NCBI RefSeq assembly: GCF_963511525.1
Contig: NZ_CAUPIY010000002.1
Coordinates: forward strand, 62,001 to 126,000
Length of the DNA stretch: 64,000 bases
Direction of reading: 5' to 3'
Source of the DNA: Mobiluncus sp963511525
GTDB taxonomy: Bacteria; Actinomycetota; Actinomycetes; Actinomycetales; Actinomycetaceae
The position numbers were made by a program, and so were the translations under genes. Shown piece after piece: positions 18,478-28,140 of the stretch. Under the pieces are notes generated by a model. It saw nothing but the letters and a program-made list of their open reading frames with translations. It had not been told where the DNA came from and ran no database searches. Position 1 is the stretch's first letter. Every line of letters begins with the position of its first letter.

Positions 18478-19602
18478 TTGCCAGCCGTTGCCATCGTGAC
18501 CCGGACTCACAACCGGGAACTGCTTTTGAAACGAGCCATTGCTAGTGTCGGCGCCCAGACTTTCACAGATTATGTCCACATTATTGTCAATGACCGCGGC
18601 GACCCAGGCGCAATTCAGACCCTCCTAGAGACCGTTCCCGCCCAGCAGCGTGAACGCAGCGAAGTTATTACCTTGGGTCCCGGGGACGTAACCGGGCGCG
18701 AAGGCGTGGTTAATCCCGGGTTTGCCCGCGCGCAACAGCTGCAGGCCACTTACACGGTCGTTTTGGACGATGATGATTCCTGGCAGCCAGAGTTCCTGGA
18801 AACAACCGTGGGTGAACTGCAACAGCACCCCGCAGCGGTCGCGGCAGCCACCCAAAGCAACGTGATTTATGAGACTGTTGATGTGGAAAATCACACCGTT
18901 ACCGAAGTCTCACGAGAACTGTTGGCCGCGGACAAAACTGCGCTGAACTTGGAAGATACTCTGATTGAAAACTTTGTACCCCCGGTAGCTTTGCTGTTTC
19001 GCACCGAAACACTCCAAACTCTGCAGGGATGGGATTCCACTCTGCCGGTTTTGGCGGACTGGGATTTTACCCTTCGGCTGCTGCTGCTCGGCGAAGTGCG
19101 CTACTTAGCACAACCCCTGGCAAACTGGCATCACCGCCAAAACCTGAGCGGAGATTTAGGCAACTCAATTGTGGTGGCCGCTCGTGAACACCATGATTTT
19201 CACGCCATTATTCGCAATAGCTACCTCCGCCAAGCGAACCGAGCCAATCCAGCAACATTGGGATTGGCTCTGCTGATGGCTCACTATCAAGATGAGCTGC
19301 GGCGTGAGCAACGTGAGATTGAGGCCGCTCAGGCACAGCACCTCGAAACGGTGAAAGACGCCCAAATTCAGTTATTGGAAAGCCAAATGGCACAATATCG
19401 AGGTTTACAGGCGGAAACCAACCAAATTCTGTCCGATCAGATTAACGAAGCAACCGAGCTGTTGAAAGCCCTGCATCAGCGCCTCGACAACCGTAGTATC
19501 AAGACCTGGATTGCCCGACTGTTTGGCCATCATCGCGGCTCTGCCCACCCCTCTGCGGAGCCAAACGCGCAAGCCGGCTCTTCCGACAAAGACAAAGCAT
19601 AG
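18478..19602 (+). CDS. GT2-family glycosyltransferase with C-terminal coiled coil
   Basis: 374-aa protein. Residues 1-240 form a GT2 domain: VAIVTRTHNRELLLKRAI, the VVLDDDDSW donor/metal motif near residue 100, and LADWDFTLRL as acceptor region. Residues ~265-350 are Glu/Gln-rich and predicted coiled coil, unusual for GT2 and perhaps used to dock on the neighbouring exporter. TTG start follows GGAGGA by 4 nt; a TAGGAT -10 at 18443-18448 could give a short leader. First gene of a plus-strand run with the ABC exporter, 3 bp before the permease. Confidence 0.87.
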   Translation: MPAVAIVTRTHNRELLLKRAIASVGAQTFTDYVHIIVNDRGDPGAIQTLLETVPAQQRERSEVITLGPGDVTGREGVVNPGFARAQQLQATYTVVLDDDDSWQPEFLETTVGELQQHPAAVAAATQSNVIYETVDVENHTVTEVSRELLAADKTALNLEDTLIENFVPPVALLFRTETLQTLQGWDSTLPVLADWDFTLRLLLLGEVRYLAQPLANWHHRQNLSGDLGNSIVVAAREHHDFHAIIRNSYLRQANRANPATLGLALLMAHYQDELRREQREIEAAQAQHLETVKDAQIQLLESQMAQYRGLQAETNQILSDQINEATELLKALHQRLDNRSIKTWIARLFGHHRGSAHPSAEPNAQAGSSDKDKA

Positions 19603-19605
19603 CTA

Positions 19606-20484
19606 ATGAAGAAACAACCCGATTCCGAAACCGGAGAGAACCCGAATTCCTGGAAGCACACCGTGGCTCTAACCATGGTGTTAGCCAAACGTGTCGTCAG
19701 CTCGGAATATAAAGGCACCCTGTTGGGTCGACTGTGGTCGCTGATTAACCCGTTGGCCACCATCGCGGTTTTCGCCGTGATTTTCGGGCTGGTTTTCCGC
19801 GGCGGAGTCGAACCGGGACGCAATTCCGGGATTGATTCCTTCGCTCTGTGGATCGGCATCGGAGTTTTGTGTTGGGGATACCTGGTGGGCGTAGTGAACG
19901 ACGGCATGGGGGCTTTGGTCGGTAACTCAGGATTGCTGACCAAAGTGTATTTTCCGCGTTACGTGCTGGTACTTTCCGCAGCCCTGGCTCGCACTTTCGA
20001 TTTTCTCTTTGAACTGAGTGTGTTGGTGATTATCACCGCCCTGATAGGGGGGCCACAAGTCTTGATGTACCTCCCCTTGCTGCTGCTGATCGTAGTGATT
20101 ACCGGGCTTTTCAGCTTTGGTTTGGCCCTGTTTTTGGCTATCGCCACCGTTTACTTTCGGGACATCGTTCATCTGTGGAGCATCCTCGCACAAGTGTGGA
20201 TGTATGCTTCCGGAGTCGTGTTCCCGCTCACGATGTTGGTGGCCGCCCAGGAGCATCTGTTTGAGATGGGTTGGGGCTGGCAGGGTAAACCCTTGCCTTT
20301 GGACGTGGTGTTCCGTCTCAACCCCGCCGAGCTTATCTTGGAAGCCTTCCGCTCGGTTCTCTACGACTACGCTTTGCCCGGACCGGAAGTGTGGGGAGGC
20401 ATCCTGGCCTGGACTGCTTTTAATCTCCTGATAGGGATACTGGTTTACCGTCGTTTCTCACCGAGAATCGTGGAGGAACTCTAA
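19606..20484 (+). CDS. wzm: ABC-2 type polysaccharide export permease (Wzm-like)
   Basis: 292-aa permease with about six membrane segments. The N-terminal SEYKGTLLGRLWSLINPLATIAVFAVIFG is characteristic of Wzm/TagG/RgpC exporters. It carries lipid-linked rhamnan or teichoic-type chains across the membrane with the ATPase encoded next, whose ATG overlaps this stop codon by one base (TAATG). ATG start. Confidence 0.92.
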   Translation: MKKQPDSETGENPNSWKHTVALTMVLAKRVVSSEYKGTLLGRLWSLINPLATIAVFAVIFGLVFRGGVEPGRNSGIDSFALWIGIGVLCWGYLVGVVNDGMGALVGNSGLLTKVYFPRYVLVLSAALARTFDFLFELSVLVIITALIGGPQVLMYLPLLLLIVVITGLFSFGLALFLAIATVYFRDIVHLWSILAQVWMYASGVVFPLTMLVAAQEHLFEMGWGWQGKPLPLDVVFRLNPAELILEAFRSVLYDYALPGPEVWGGILAWTAFNLLIGILVYRRFSPRIVEEL

Positions 20485-21824
20485 TGTCACAACGCGACAG
20501 TTTTTCTCACGCAACAGTCTCTACGGGCGATTCCCCACGTCCTCCCGCCATCACGGTCGAACACTTGTCCAAGACTTTTCGGATTTACCACGAGCATGAA
20601 CAATCCTTGAAACGTCGCCTCTTGAAAGGCAAGAAAGAACGCTATGAACTGTTCCATGCCCTGGATGACATCAATTTAGAGATCCCCGAAGGGAAAACTT
20701 TCGGCCTGTTAGGTCAAAACGGTTCGGGTAAATCTACTCTGCTGAAATGCATCGCCCGGATTTTGAGCCCTGACTCCGGCACGGTTACCACCCGCGGCCG
20801 TGTCGCTGCCATGCTGGAAGTTGGTTCCGGTTTTCACCCCGATTTGACCGGACGGGAAAATATTTTCCTCAACGGATCCATCTTGGGCATGTCCAAAGCC
20901 GAGATTGAACGCAAACTGGACGCGATTGTGGAATTTTCCGGGGTGGAAAAGTTTATTGATCAACCGGTGAAAAGCTATTCTTCCGGAATGTATGTGCGCC
21001 TAGGATTTTCCGTAGCCATCCATGTGGAGCCTGAAATCTTGCTGGTGGATGAAATCCTGGCGGTCGGCGACTTGGAGTTCCAAGAAAAATGTATGGCAAA
21101 GTTTGCCCAGTTCCGTTCCGAAGGCCGCACCGTGGTTGTGGTCAGCCACGGTCTGGAACAAATGCGGACTTTCTGCGATGAGGCGGCTTGGCTGGATCAC
21201 GGGAAACTGGTGGCTGTTGGGGGAGCCTCAGAGATTGTCGACCGCTATTCCAATATGGCCCACGGTGCGAGACGGGTCGAGCAGGGAGGCGGAACCCGGT
21301 TCGGCAGCGGTCAGGTCGAAGTCACCAAGATGGAATGGTTGGGGCCAGAGGGGGCAAAAAAGGTTCACACCGGTGACCCAGTGACTATCCGACTGACCTA
21401 TGAAGCCAAAGAACGCATCGAGAAACCCATTTTTGGCGTATCGGTGGACACTCGCGAAGGCTTCTGGGTGTGGGGATACCATGCCCTGGACGCCGGATAC
21501 GTACCGGAATACATCGACCCAGGCAGCGGGACTATTGAAGTCAAGATTCCTCGGCTGCCGCTGCGTCCGGGAACTTATTTCCTCTCTTGCTCTATTCAAA
21601 ACATTGATTCGTCGGTCATGTACGATGCCTGGCAGAAAGGTTTGGCCTTCGATGTCTTGCCTTGGGCAGGAATGGAATCTGCCGGGGTAGTCACCTTTAA
21701 CTCGACTTTCACCAACCTGACCCCCCCGGTTCCGATGGTGGAATTACCCGCCCGAGACGCAGCCTATTGGGAAGCGTTAACCGATCCGGATATGTTCAAC
21801 GCAGATGATGCCGGTCAGGCCTGA
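20484..21824 (+). CDS. wzt: ABC exporter ATPase with C-terminal glycan-binding domain (Wzt-like)
   Basis: 446-aa ATPase. Walker A GQNGSGKSTLLK near residue 78, ABC signature YSSGMYVRLGFSVA near 170, Walker B EILLVDEILAVGD, and the switch His in VVVSHGLEQM. Residues ~265-446 form an extra beta domain like that of Wzt proteins which read the end group of a finished glycan. This suggests the chain carries a specific terminal modification before export. Translationally coupled to the permease. Confidence 0.92.
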   Translation: MSQRDSFSHATVSTGDSPRPPAITVEHLSKTFRIYHEHEQSLKRRLLKGKKERYELFHALDDINLEIPEGKTFGLLGQNGSGKSTLLKCIARILSPDSGTVTTRGRVAAMLEVGSGFHPDLTGRENIFLNGSILGMSKAEIERKLDAIVEFSGVEKFIDQPVKSYSSGMYVRLGFSVAIHVEPEILLVDEILAVGDLEFQEKCMAKFAQFRSEGRTVVVVSHGLEQMRTFCDEAAWLDHGKLVAVGGASEIVDRYSNMAHGARRVEQGGGTRFGSGQVEVTKMEWLGPEGAKKVHTGDPVTIRLTYEAKERIEKPIFGVSVDTREGFWVWGYHALDAGYVPEYIDPGSGTIEVKIPRLPLRPGTYFLSCSIQNIDSSVMYDAWQKGLAFDVLPWAGMESAGVVTFNSTFTNLTPPVPMVELPARDAAYWEALTDPDMFNADDAGQA

Positions 21825-21881
21825 GAGCTGGCATAATAGCGCAAAAATGACAATCCCTAATTCTCGTGTACGGGGCATGCC

Positions 21882-21887
21882 TATAAT
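21882..21887 (+). promoter_or_regulatory. -10 hexamer TATAAT for the secreted-protein gene at 21928
   Basis: Perfect TATAAT 40 bp before the ATG, with GAAGGA near the start codon. The -35 (around AATTCT, 17 bp upstream) is poor. Confidence 0.5.
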
Positions 21888-21927
21888 GAATAGTAGAGCA
21901 TTTGGATTTAGCGATTGAAGGATCTCC

Positions 21928-23385
21928 ATGATTTCTACCCAGAAACGGTTTTATTTACGCGTCATCGCAGGATTATTTGCGTTTGCCATGGCTTTGACTG
22001 GGGTGACTGCCTGGCAGGCTCCCCTGGCTCACGCCTCCACTACCAGCTACTGGACTGCAGCCAGTAACGGTTGGAGTGCCCGCATCCAAGACCACAATGC
22101 GCAAGTGAACCTAGCAGGAAAATCTCAGGACGGGCTGTGGAGTGGGGCACAAGCCACCACTGCCTACCAGATGTCCCGCCGTGGCACCCTGAATCTGCAG
22201 CTGGTAGGGAATAATGGGCAAAACTGCCAGCCAGGTATGTGTACGTACGGCACCGGAGATCATAAGGCAGTGCTCCAGATGATGTTTGACGGGGCAAATT
22301 GGTACGAAATTGGAATTTTGAGTGAAGGCTACGTAACCTACGGGCCGCAAATCATCGTGCGCGGTATGAACCGGGGACAAATGTTCCAAGGTATCTATCC
22401 CCTGGTTGACTATAATCAGCAACTCAACAACGCCTCCATTATTCAAAAGATGCAAAATGGCACAGCGGTGGACATAGACCAACAGCATTACGTTCGGGAC
22501 TACCGTCACATCATCAAAGCTCAGTGGAGTTCTAAGTCAATCCTGTTTATCGTGGACAATACCCGCCGCTATGGACCCTACTATTTCAGCGGTTCTATGA
22601 ATGGCCCGGCCGCAACCATGATGGCTGCCGGCAAGAATCCTGGCGACAGCGCCAATGTGACCTTCACTAACATCAACTTTTCCGGCATCAATAAAGGCAC
22701 CCAGGTGTTTATCCCCGAAGGTAAGCCCTATGCTTCCATCAGCGCAAACCTGATGAATAACGGTGCCGGGCGAGGCTTCAATGCCTACATTCGACTGCAC
22801 GATGAGTACGGGTCGGCGGCAGCAGCTGGGATACAAACCGACCGCGGAGCTCCGGAAACTGGTGGAAATCCCTGGATTTTCTTGGGTCGGATGGAGGACG
22901 GCATTTTCGACTATGACTATGTGAAGCCCTCCGACTGGTCCTGGCATAACTTCCGAATTGAATGGTGGGCTAACTCTGGTTGGGCAGTAGTGTGGTATGA
23001 CGGTCGTCCCATAGCGAATCTGAAAGTCAACTTCCGTGGTCGGCTCTATGCCTCGGTGGAAGGCGATGGCGCTAATAACGGCGACTACGTTCATGCCTTC
23101 TTTAGTAACGTGGAAACTCAGGCAGGCAATGCCTCGGTGGGCGATTGCGGATTCTACCCGGAATGGACTCCCACTGAAACCTATGGTTTGCACGCAAAAC
23201 GTACCGCTAATCGCGACTTTGAAGTTGAGGGTATCGTAGGAGGAGTACCGGCCGGCAGAGACTGGGATACGACTTTGATTGCCGGTTCAATGATTACTTG
23301 GCAGTTCCTTCCCGAAAACGGACAGGGCAACAACGGGGGCTGTATGACCAATTCTTGGTCTACCGATCCAGCTCATCGGATATAG
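21928..23385 (+). CDS. secreted protein of unknown function, possible carbohydrate-binding (LamG-like) domains
   Basis: 485-aa protein with a signal peptide (membrane core ~10-30, likely cut after AHA near residue 36). The mature part is rich in Trp, Tyr, Gly and Asn with patterns of beta-sandwich lectin/LamG domains, for example EIGILSEGYVTYG, SWHNFRIEWWANSGWAVVWYDG and FFSNVETQ; I see two related halves (~40-240 and ~245-400). Four Cys (two near the middle of the first half, two near the end) could form disulfides. It has its own promoter and terminator directly after the Wzm/Wzt genes. No catalytic motif is recognised; function is open. Confidence 0.75.
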   Translation: MISTQKRFYLRVIAGLFAFAMALTGVTAWQAPLAHASTTSYWTAASNGWSARIQDHNAQVNLAGKSQDGLWSGAQATTAYQMSRRGTLNLQLVGNNGQNCQPGMCTYGTGDHKAVLQMMFDGANWYEIGILSEGYVTYGPQIIVRGMNRGQMFQGIYPLVDYNQQLNNASIIQKMQNGTAVDIDQQHYVRDYRHIIKAQWSSKSILFIVDNTRRYGPYYFSGSMNGPAATMMAAGKNPGDSANVTFTNINFSGINKGTQVFIPEGKPYASISANLMNNGAGRGFNAYIRLHDEYGSAAAAGIQTDRGAPETGGNPWIFLGRMEDGIFDYDYVKPSDWSWHNFRIEWWANSGWAVVWYDGRPIANLKVNFRGRLYASVEGDGANNGDYVHAFFSNVETQAGNASVGDCGFYPEWTPTETYGLHAKRTANRDFEVEGIVGGVPAGRDWDTTLIAGSMITWQFLPENGQGNNGGCMTNSWSTDPAHRI

Positions 23386-23408
23386 TCCTGATACCGATTT
23401 GTTTCAAT

Positions 23409-23443
23409 AGGAGCCCCGGCTCAAGCTGGGGCTCCTACTCTTT
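23409..23443 (+). terminator. intrinsic terminator after the secreted-protein gene
   Basis: A 12-bp stem with one G-T pair (AGGAGCCCCGGC / GCTGGGGCTCCT), loop TCAA, followed by ACTCTTTT. It ends the plus-strand run starting at 18478. Confidence 0.8.
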
Positions 23444-23539
23444 TAATCCGTTTCGCTGAGCCCTGCTTTGCTCTCTAGTTTGGGGGCAGTTTGCCCTAAG
23501 TACACTCAAGCGCTGCGCGTAACGTTGCGGGCAGAGGCG

Positions 23540-25564
23540 TTAATTTCCGCAGGCCTCGATTTTATACACCGTGGCTTCGCCGAGCTGCGCGACCGGGGTG
23601 AAACCTCTGGTCACTTCCACGTTGTGCAGGCCCGGATAGGTAAAGTCGCGGTCGGAAACTCCGGTAGCATCGGCGTAGTAGTGGGTGATTCGTTCTTGCC
23701 GGATAATGGCGCAGACCTTGGGGTTCGTACCGATTTCACGGAAGTGGTCGGCCAAGTACTTGCGGTTTTCGTCAAAGGCCGACCCGGACAGCTGCAGGTA
23801 ATAGGTCGGGATGCCCGTGGTGGCGTACAGGAGGCCTTCCCCAGCGGAGGGGTCGCCGATGACCAGGGAGTTTCGCGGCAGCCGGAGGCTAGACATGGCT
23901 GCGAATTCTTCGCTCGACACCCACGGGGCATGGAACTGGGAACCGGGCACAAAGGCGATGGTGGCCAGCGTCACGCGGTCGGGATAGCATCGTGGCACCA
24001 CCGGAGCGGCCACCAGCCCGGTGAGCAGAACCACGGCGAGGGAGGCGACCCCGACACGCGCCGCGGAACCTCGTGACGGCAAAACTCGTGACGTCACCGC
24101 GCGGGACAGAAACACCGCGAGTTCCCCTACCGCTCCCGCCGCAAAAACTGGCAGGAACACGGCAATCCCGGACCCGATACGGTCATAAGCCCCGTACCAC
24201 AGGCCGGTGAGGATGCTGAGCGGCCCCAGCGGCACTTTTGTGGCCGCCACCAGGACCAATATCCCGGCAATAATCGTGACCATACGCAGGTCACGACGTT
24301 TTGCGGTGTACCAAGCCAGGCCCAACAGGCTGAACAAACCCAAGGGAAGCGGCAGCCACCAGGGGTTTTGGTAGATTTGGCTCAGGCCGAGCATGGCCGC
24401 CAGCGCCCGCAAGATTTCCAGGTTGTCCCCAGCCTGGGTGGCACGCGCCCCGATTCCCAGCCGAGTCAGGCCGAAGGGCACCACCAGCCCTCCCGCCAGG
24501 GCCGCTAAGACTACCCCCAACCACCACCATGGCTTGAGCTGGCGTTTCACGACCGCATTCAGCAGGCAGGCGAATACGGCCAGACAGAGGAAACCGAAAA
24601 TAGAGGGGTGGGCGTGGATGGCGGCGAAAACCACCAAAGCGCCCAGTACGGTCTTGGGAAAAAACCGTCCCCAGAGCCGGGAAAAGGTGACGTCCGGGGT
24701 CACGCCCGCATGCCAGCTCACTAAAGTATCCGCCGACCTGAGGATGACCCACAGAGCCAGAGGCCACCACATGACCCCCAAGACGTAAGGATAAAGGGAT
24801 TGCAAAACCCCCAGATAGTAAGGAAAGACCAGGGGCCAGAGGCTCAGCAGGACCGCCAGGGGAACGCCGGGGTGACGCTGACCAAAGGCATATTGGGCCA
24901 GCAGGGCGACTCCGAGCGGCCACACGGTGAGGGTGAGGGTCATCAGCAGGGCGTTGGACAGGAGCGTGGGTGTGGCGTAGGGGACGAATAGGCCCAATAG
25001 CGCTGCCCACTGGGCCGGATAGTACACACCCTGGCGGCCGGGATACAGCGAGTCCAGAGCCCCTGTCCAGGCGGCGCTGCCGTCATCGGCCACCACCCGC
25101 ACCGAGGAGTAGTGGAACATCGCGTCGAAAGATTGGGAGGGGGACGCCGGTATCGGCAGGGTTTGCACAAACGGTAGCAGCTGGATGATCCCGGCCGCCA
25201 CCAAGGCCAGGAACAGCGAAATCACGAACCAGACCCGCGGCACAGAGACTTCGGGGGCTACCGGATGCGCCGGTATCTCTGCAGTCACGGTGTGGCCTCC
25301 CCGCGGCTGGTGTCTCAGGGAATACACCCGTTGGGAGCAGACTGCAGCGACCAGAAACACCAGGAAAGGCCCGACCACCTGCAAGTTCCACGGAATGTGC
25401 AGCCAGGCCAAGACCTGACCGAAAACGGCCAGGACTCCGGCGGTAATCGGGGCGCCCAGAGCGAGAGCGGGCAAAAGCCGGAAACGCGCGGCCACGGCCA
25501 GCACAAAACCGGGAAGAATCAGGAAAACCGCCAGAACGGCTATACACAGCAGGAACGCGGTCAT
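23540..25564 (-). CDS. DUF6541 polytopic membrane protein (GT-C-like)
   Basis: 674-aa protein with ~14 membrane segments and a soluble C-terminal part (about residues 560-674) with Cys residues. The sequence type (VLPGFVLAVAARFR start, PASPSQSFDAMFHYSSVRVV outer loop, SGYYPAQWAAL-like segment) matches the DUF6541 family found in actinobacterial cell-wall gene clusters. These are thought to be GT-C glycosyltransferases using lipid-linked sugars, but activity is not proven. It overlaps the upstream GT2 gene by ATGA, so the pair is coupled. A paralogue lies at 29399-31552. Confidence 0.82.
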   Translation of the reverse strand: MTAFLLCIAVLAVFLILPGFVLAVAARFRLLPALALGAPITAGVLAVFGQVLAWLHIPWNLQVVGPFLVFLVAAVCSQRVYSLRHQPRGGHTVTAEIPAHPVAPEVSVPRVWFVISLFLALVAAGIIQLLPFVQTLPIPASPSQSFDAMFHYSSVRVVADDGSAAWTGALDSLYPGRQGVYYPAQWAALLGLFVPYATPTLLSNALLMTLTLTVWPLGVALLAQYAFGQRHPGVPLAVLLSLWPLVFPYYLGVLQSLYPYVLGVMWWPLALWVILRSADTLVSWHAGVTPDVTFSRLWGRFFPKTVLGALVVFAAIHAHPSIFGFLCLAVFACLLNAVVKRQLKPWWWLGVVLAALAGGLVVPFGLTRLGIGARATQAGDNLEILRALAAMLGLSQIYQNPWWLPLPLGLFSLLGLAWYTAKRRDLRMVTIIAGILVLVAATKVPLGPLSILTGLWYGAYDRIGSGIAVFLPVFAAGAVGELAVFLSRAVTSRVLPSRGSAARVGVASLAVVLLTGLVAAPVVPRCYPDRVTLATIAFVPGSQFHAPWVSSEEFAAMSSLRLPRNSLVIGDPSAGEGLLYATTGIPTYYLQLSGSAFDENRKYLADHFREIGTNPKVCAIIRQERITHYYADATGVSDRDFTYPGLHNVEVTRGFTPVAQLGEATVYKIEACGN

Positions 25565-26583
25565 CGCGCCGGTCCCGATTGTGGCGCAGGAGACTCACCT
25601 GACACGGAGGGCGCGGCGGTCATCGGGGCGGGCATTCGGCCCCAGCCGGCACGCAGCGCCCGCAGGATTGTCGCGGCGCGCTGGGCCAGGTCATGGGTCA
25701 GCCGCGGGGCAAACACCAGGTTGAAGGCCACGAATTTGACCAGCCACACCGCGTATCCCAGCCGCCAAGTCACAGGTATCGGGGCGATGCCACGAATCAG
25801 CCAGCAAGTGTTGCGCACCAGGTAGAACACCCGGAACGGCGAGTGAACATGTACGACTTGGGCGCGACCCGGGATTTTCACGACATCGTCGCCGAGCTGG
25901 TGGTCAATAGTCGCCCCGGTCACCAGAACGGTACCGCGGCCGGCCGCGTTGGCTCGGGCGGACCATTCCAAATCCACGTGGTCAATGAACATGTCCGCGT
26001 TCATTGGTCCCACGGCTTGCCAGGTTTCCACTGGGACGTACAGCCCGGAGGCAATGAGGAAAGCCGCGGGCAGTAGGCCCCCGCCAGAGAGATCCGCGGA
26101 CGCCTCGCGCAAGGCCTCGTCCGGGTAGCGGCGCGGCCCGAAGCGGGTGAAGCGGTAGGCCAGTACGTCTCGTTTGCTCGCATCGGTTTCGCGTTGGTCA
26201 AAAGCCAGGCCGCCCAGCGCCCCGATGTTGCCAACCACACGCCCGTAAGCCTCTTCGATTTGTGCCACGTAGTCGCTGGCAAACACCGAGTCGTGGTCAA
26301 AGAACAACAGCGCGGTCGCACCGTGACGGATAGCATGGCGGGCGCCGAGGTTTTGGGCCGCCGCTATGCCGAGATTGCGCCCGAGTTCCAACACCACTAC
26401 CCCGCGTTTGGTCCAAGACTGCCAGTATTCGTGCAGTTCCACAGAGGGTTTCGGGGTGTTGTCGACTATCAACACCTGTTGAACCTGGGTTTGCAGCGAG
26501 GCGATGACCGCATCGAGCCGAGCCATATCGGGGGCATACGCCACCCCGATTGCCCACACCTGTTTTTGTGCTGTATCTACCAT
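25561..26583 (-). CDS. GT2-family glycosyltransferase, rhamnosyltransferase-like
   Basis: 340-aa GT2 enzyme: GVAYAPDMARLDAVIASLQTQVQQVLIVDN at the N-terminus, GRNLGIAAAQNLG donor-loop, FFDHDSVF as DxD equivalent, and FIDHVDLEWSARANAAG as acceptor segment. The pattern is that of rhamnosyltransferases such as RfbF/WbbL. The last ~60 residues are hydrophobic/basic and may bind the membrane. ATG 26583 with TAAACT 7 nt upstream. Coupled (ATGA) to the downstream DUF6541 gene. Confidence 0.87.
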   Translation of the reverse strand: MVDTAQKQVWAIGVAYAPDMARLDAVIASLQTQVQQVLIVDNTPKPSVELHEYWQSWTKRGVVVLELGRNLGIAAAQNLGARHAIRHGATALLFFDHDSVFASDYVAQIEEAYGRVVGNIGALGGLAFDQRETDASKRDVLAYRFTRFGPRRYPDEALREASADLSGGGLLPAAFLIASGLYVPVETWQAVGPMNADMFIDHVDLEWSARANAAGRGTVLVTGATIDHQLGDDVVKIPGRAQVVHVHSPFRVFYLVRNTCWLIRGIAPIPVTWRLGYAVWLVKFVAFNLVFAPRLTHDLAQRAATILRALRAGWGRMPAPMTAAPSVSGESPAPQSGPAR

Positions 26584-26590
26584 CCCTGAC

Positions 26591-26596
26591 AGTTTA
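26591..26596 (-). promoter_or_regulatory. -10 hexamer, leaderless type, for the GT2 gene ending at 25561
   Basis: TAAACT on the minus strand, 7 nt before ATG 26583. A CAGGG just before the ATG is too close to act as a normal ribosome binding site. Confidence 0.4.
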
Positions 26597-26821
26597 ACGC
26601 ATCACAACAAACGACATTGAGTAGCGGACACAAAGCCGGTCAACCAGGAAACAAAACATGACCCCCCTCAGGCGCAGCGGCACAAAACGCCACCACAATA
26701 ACGGTTCCCTTGTGACAGCAAACAAACAACAAACTAAGCGGGAACGAACCAGTTAGAATGAAAACCGACTCGACCCCCACTCCTGCAAACGTTGACGGTC
26801 TATTTTTGAGAGGTGTTTGCC

Positions 26822-27436
26822 ATGAAAAAGCTAAGTGGCTCCGTCTTGGCGCTATTGTGCCTTTTAGCGCTGGGTTCCTGCGCGAATCAGTCCGAACACT
26901 CCACTGCCAGCAAGACACCGGGACAGTCCGCCGCCACACCTACCACCACTGCACCTGACATCGCTACCCCGCCACCCGTAATCCCCACTCCTACCGAATC
27001 GGGAAATTGGAAAGCGAACCTGCCCACCGACGACTATGGCGAATATCTGCTCTCTAGGGTTTCAGCAGACAGAGTTATTGACGAGGAGGACGTTGACGGT
27101 ACAGACTGGGTTTGGAACCACCTGGCTCAATATGACGGTAAGCACAAAATACTGGCCGCCGCCTACGTAACCGGATTCGACCCCGACAAAAAACCCGAGG
27201 TCAAACTGTATGAGGGTTCCCTCACGACTTTAGGAAAAGACCTGGCCAAAGCCGATGAACCACAGGTTCTCGCCCCCGGGGAAGGTTGCCTACTGTACTA
27301 CGAGGGACACCCACAAGTGTGGATTCTCACCGATGACGGGTCAATCTATCAAGTGCGCTGGCCTCGGGATCGCTGCGAGCACAACATGGAAATGGATACC
27401 AAGTATCCCTTCATCTCCTCAAAAATACTCGGATAG
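26822..27436 (+). CDS. lipoprotein of unknown function
   Basis: 204-aa protein with a lipoprotein signal: MKKLSGSVLALLCLLALGSC, lipobox LGSC with the acylated Cys at 20. A Thr/Pro-rich linker (~20-65) precedes a small acidic domain with two Cys (in GEGCLLYY and RDRCEHN) that may pair. No family recognised. ATG 26822 with GAGAGGTG upstream; the earlier GTG at 26813 is less likely. It lies alone in a minus-strand region, only 2 bp from the end of the convergent rmlC. Confidence 0.75.
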   Translation: MKKLSGSVLALLCLLALGSCANQSEHSTASKTPGQSAATPTTTAPDIATPPPVIPTPTESGNWKANLPTDDYGEYLLSRVSADRVIDEEDVDGTDWVWNHLAQYDGKHKILAAAYVTGFDPDKKPEVKLYEGSLTTLGKDLAKADEPQVLAPGEGCLLYYEGHPQVWILTDDGSIYQVRWPRDRCEHNMEMDTKYPFISSKILG

Positions 27437-27438
27437 GG

Positions 27439-28056
27439 TTAGCGACCCAAAGACGCCACGTAATCCAAGGTCGCCTGATAGTCCGGCAGCAAGCCCTGTT
27501 CACGAGCCTCGGCCAGGCTCGGCGCGGCCGTGTCCTTTTCCGAAAGAATGACTTGCAGCGGCCTGCCGGCCAAGTCACGATCCGGCCACTTTAGCGCCAC
27601 TTCTGGGTCGACCGGGGAAACCCCGTGTTCGCGTCCCGGATTGTAGCCCGCGGAGCACAGGTAAACCACGGTGGAGTTGTCCTCCAGCGCTACAAAACAA
27701 TGCCCCAAGCCCTCCGACAGGTAGATGGCCCGGCGATGTTCGCCCTCCAGCAACACCGAATCCCACTGGCCAAAGGTGGGGGACCCCACGCGAATATCGA
27801 CCGCGAAATCCAACACGGCACCACTCGGACACATCACGTACTTAGCCTGGCTGGGCGGCACTTCCGCGAAATGAATCCCGCGCACCACCCCGGCTTTTGA
27901 AATGGAGCAGTTCGCCTGGACCAGGCCCAGCGGATGACCCACTACCCCGGCAAACTCGTCCATCTTGTACATTTCCATGAACGCCCCGCGTTCATCGGGG
28001 AACTGTTTGGGGGTAATCTCCCAAGCGCCGGCAATTTTTAGTTCGCGGTATTCCAT
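27439..28056 (-). CDS. rmlC: dTDP-4-dehydrorhamnose 3,5-epimerase
   Basis: 205-aa cupin epimerase acting on the product of RmlB. Key segments: PKQFPDERGAFMEMY, VRGIHFAEVPPSQAKYV with the catalytic His, IYLSEGLGHCFVALED, and VVYLCSAGYNPGREHGVSPVDPEVAL. Ribosome binding site GGGAAAGAAG before ATG 28056. It lies 14 kb from rmlB on the same strand, so the pathway is split. Confidence 0.94.
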   Translation of the reverse strand: MEYRELKIAGAWEITPKQFPDERGAFMEMYKMDEFAGVVGHPLGLVQANCSISKAGVVRGIHFAEVPPSQAKYVMCPSGAVLDFAVDIRVGSPTFGQWDSVLLEGEHRRAIYLSEGLGHCFVALEDNSTVVYLCSAGYNPGREHGVSPVDPEVALKWPDRDLAGRPLQVILSEKDTAAPSLAEAREQGLLPDYQATLDYVASLGR

Positions 28057-28140
28057 CGTGTCTTCTTTCCCTAGTCCGTAGCTGTTTCAGCCATCAATAG
28101 TTTAGTGGGTTTTTTTCATATGCAGAGCGACCCCGGCCGG

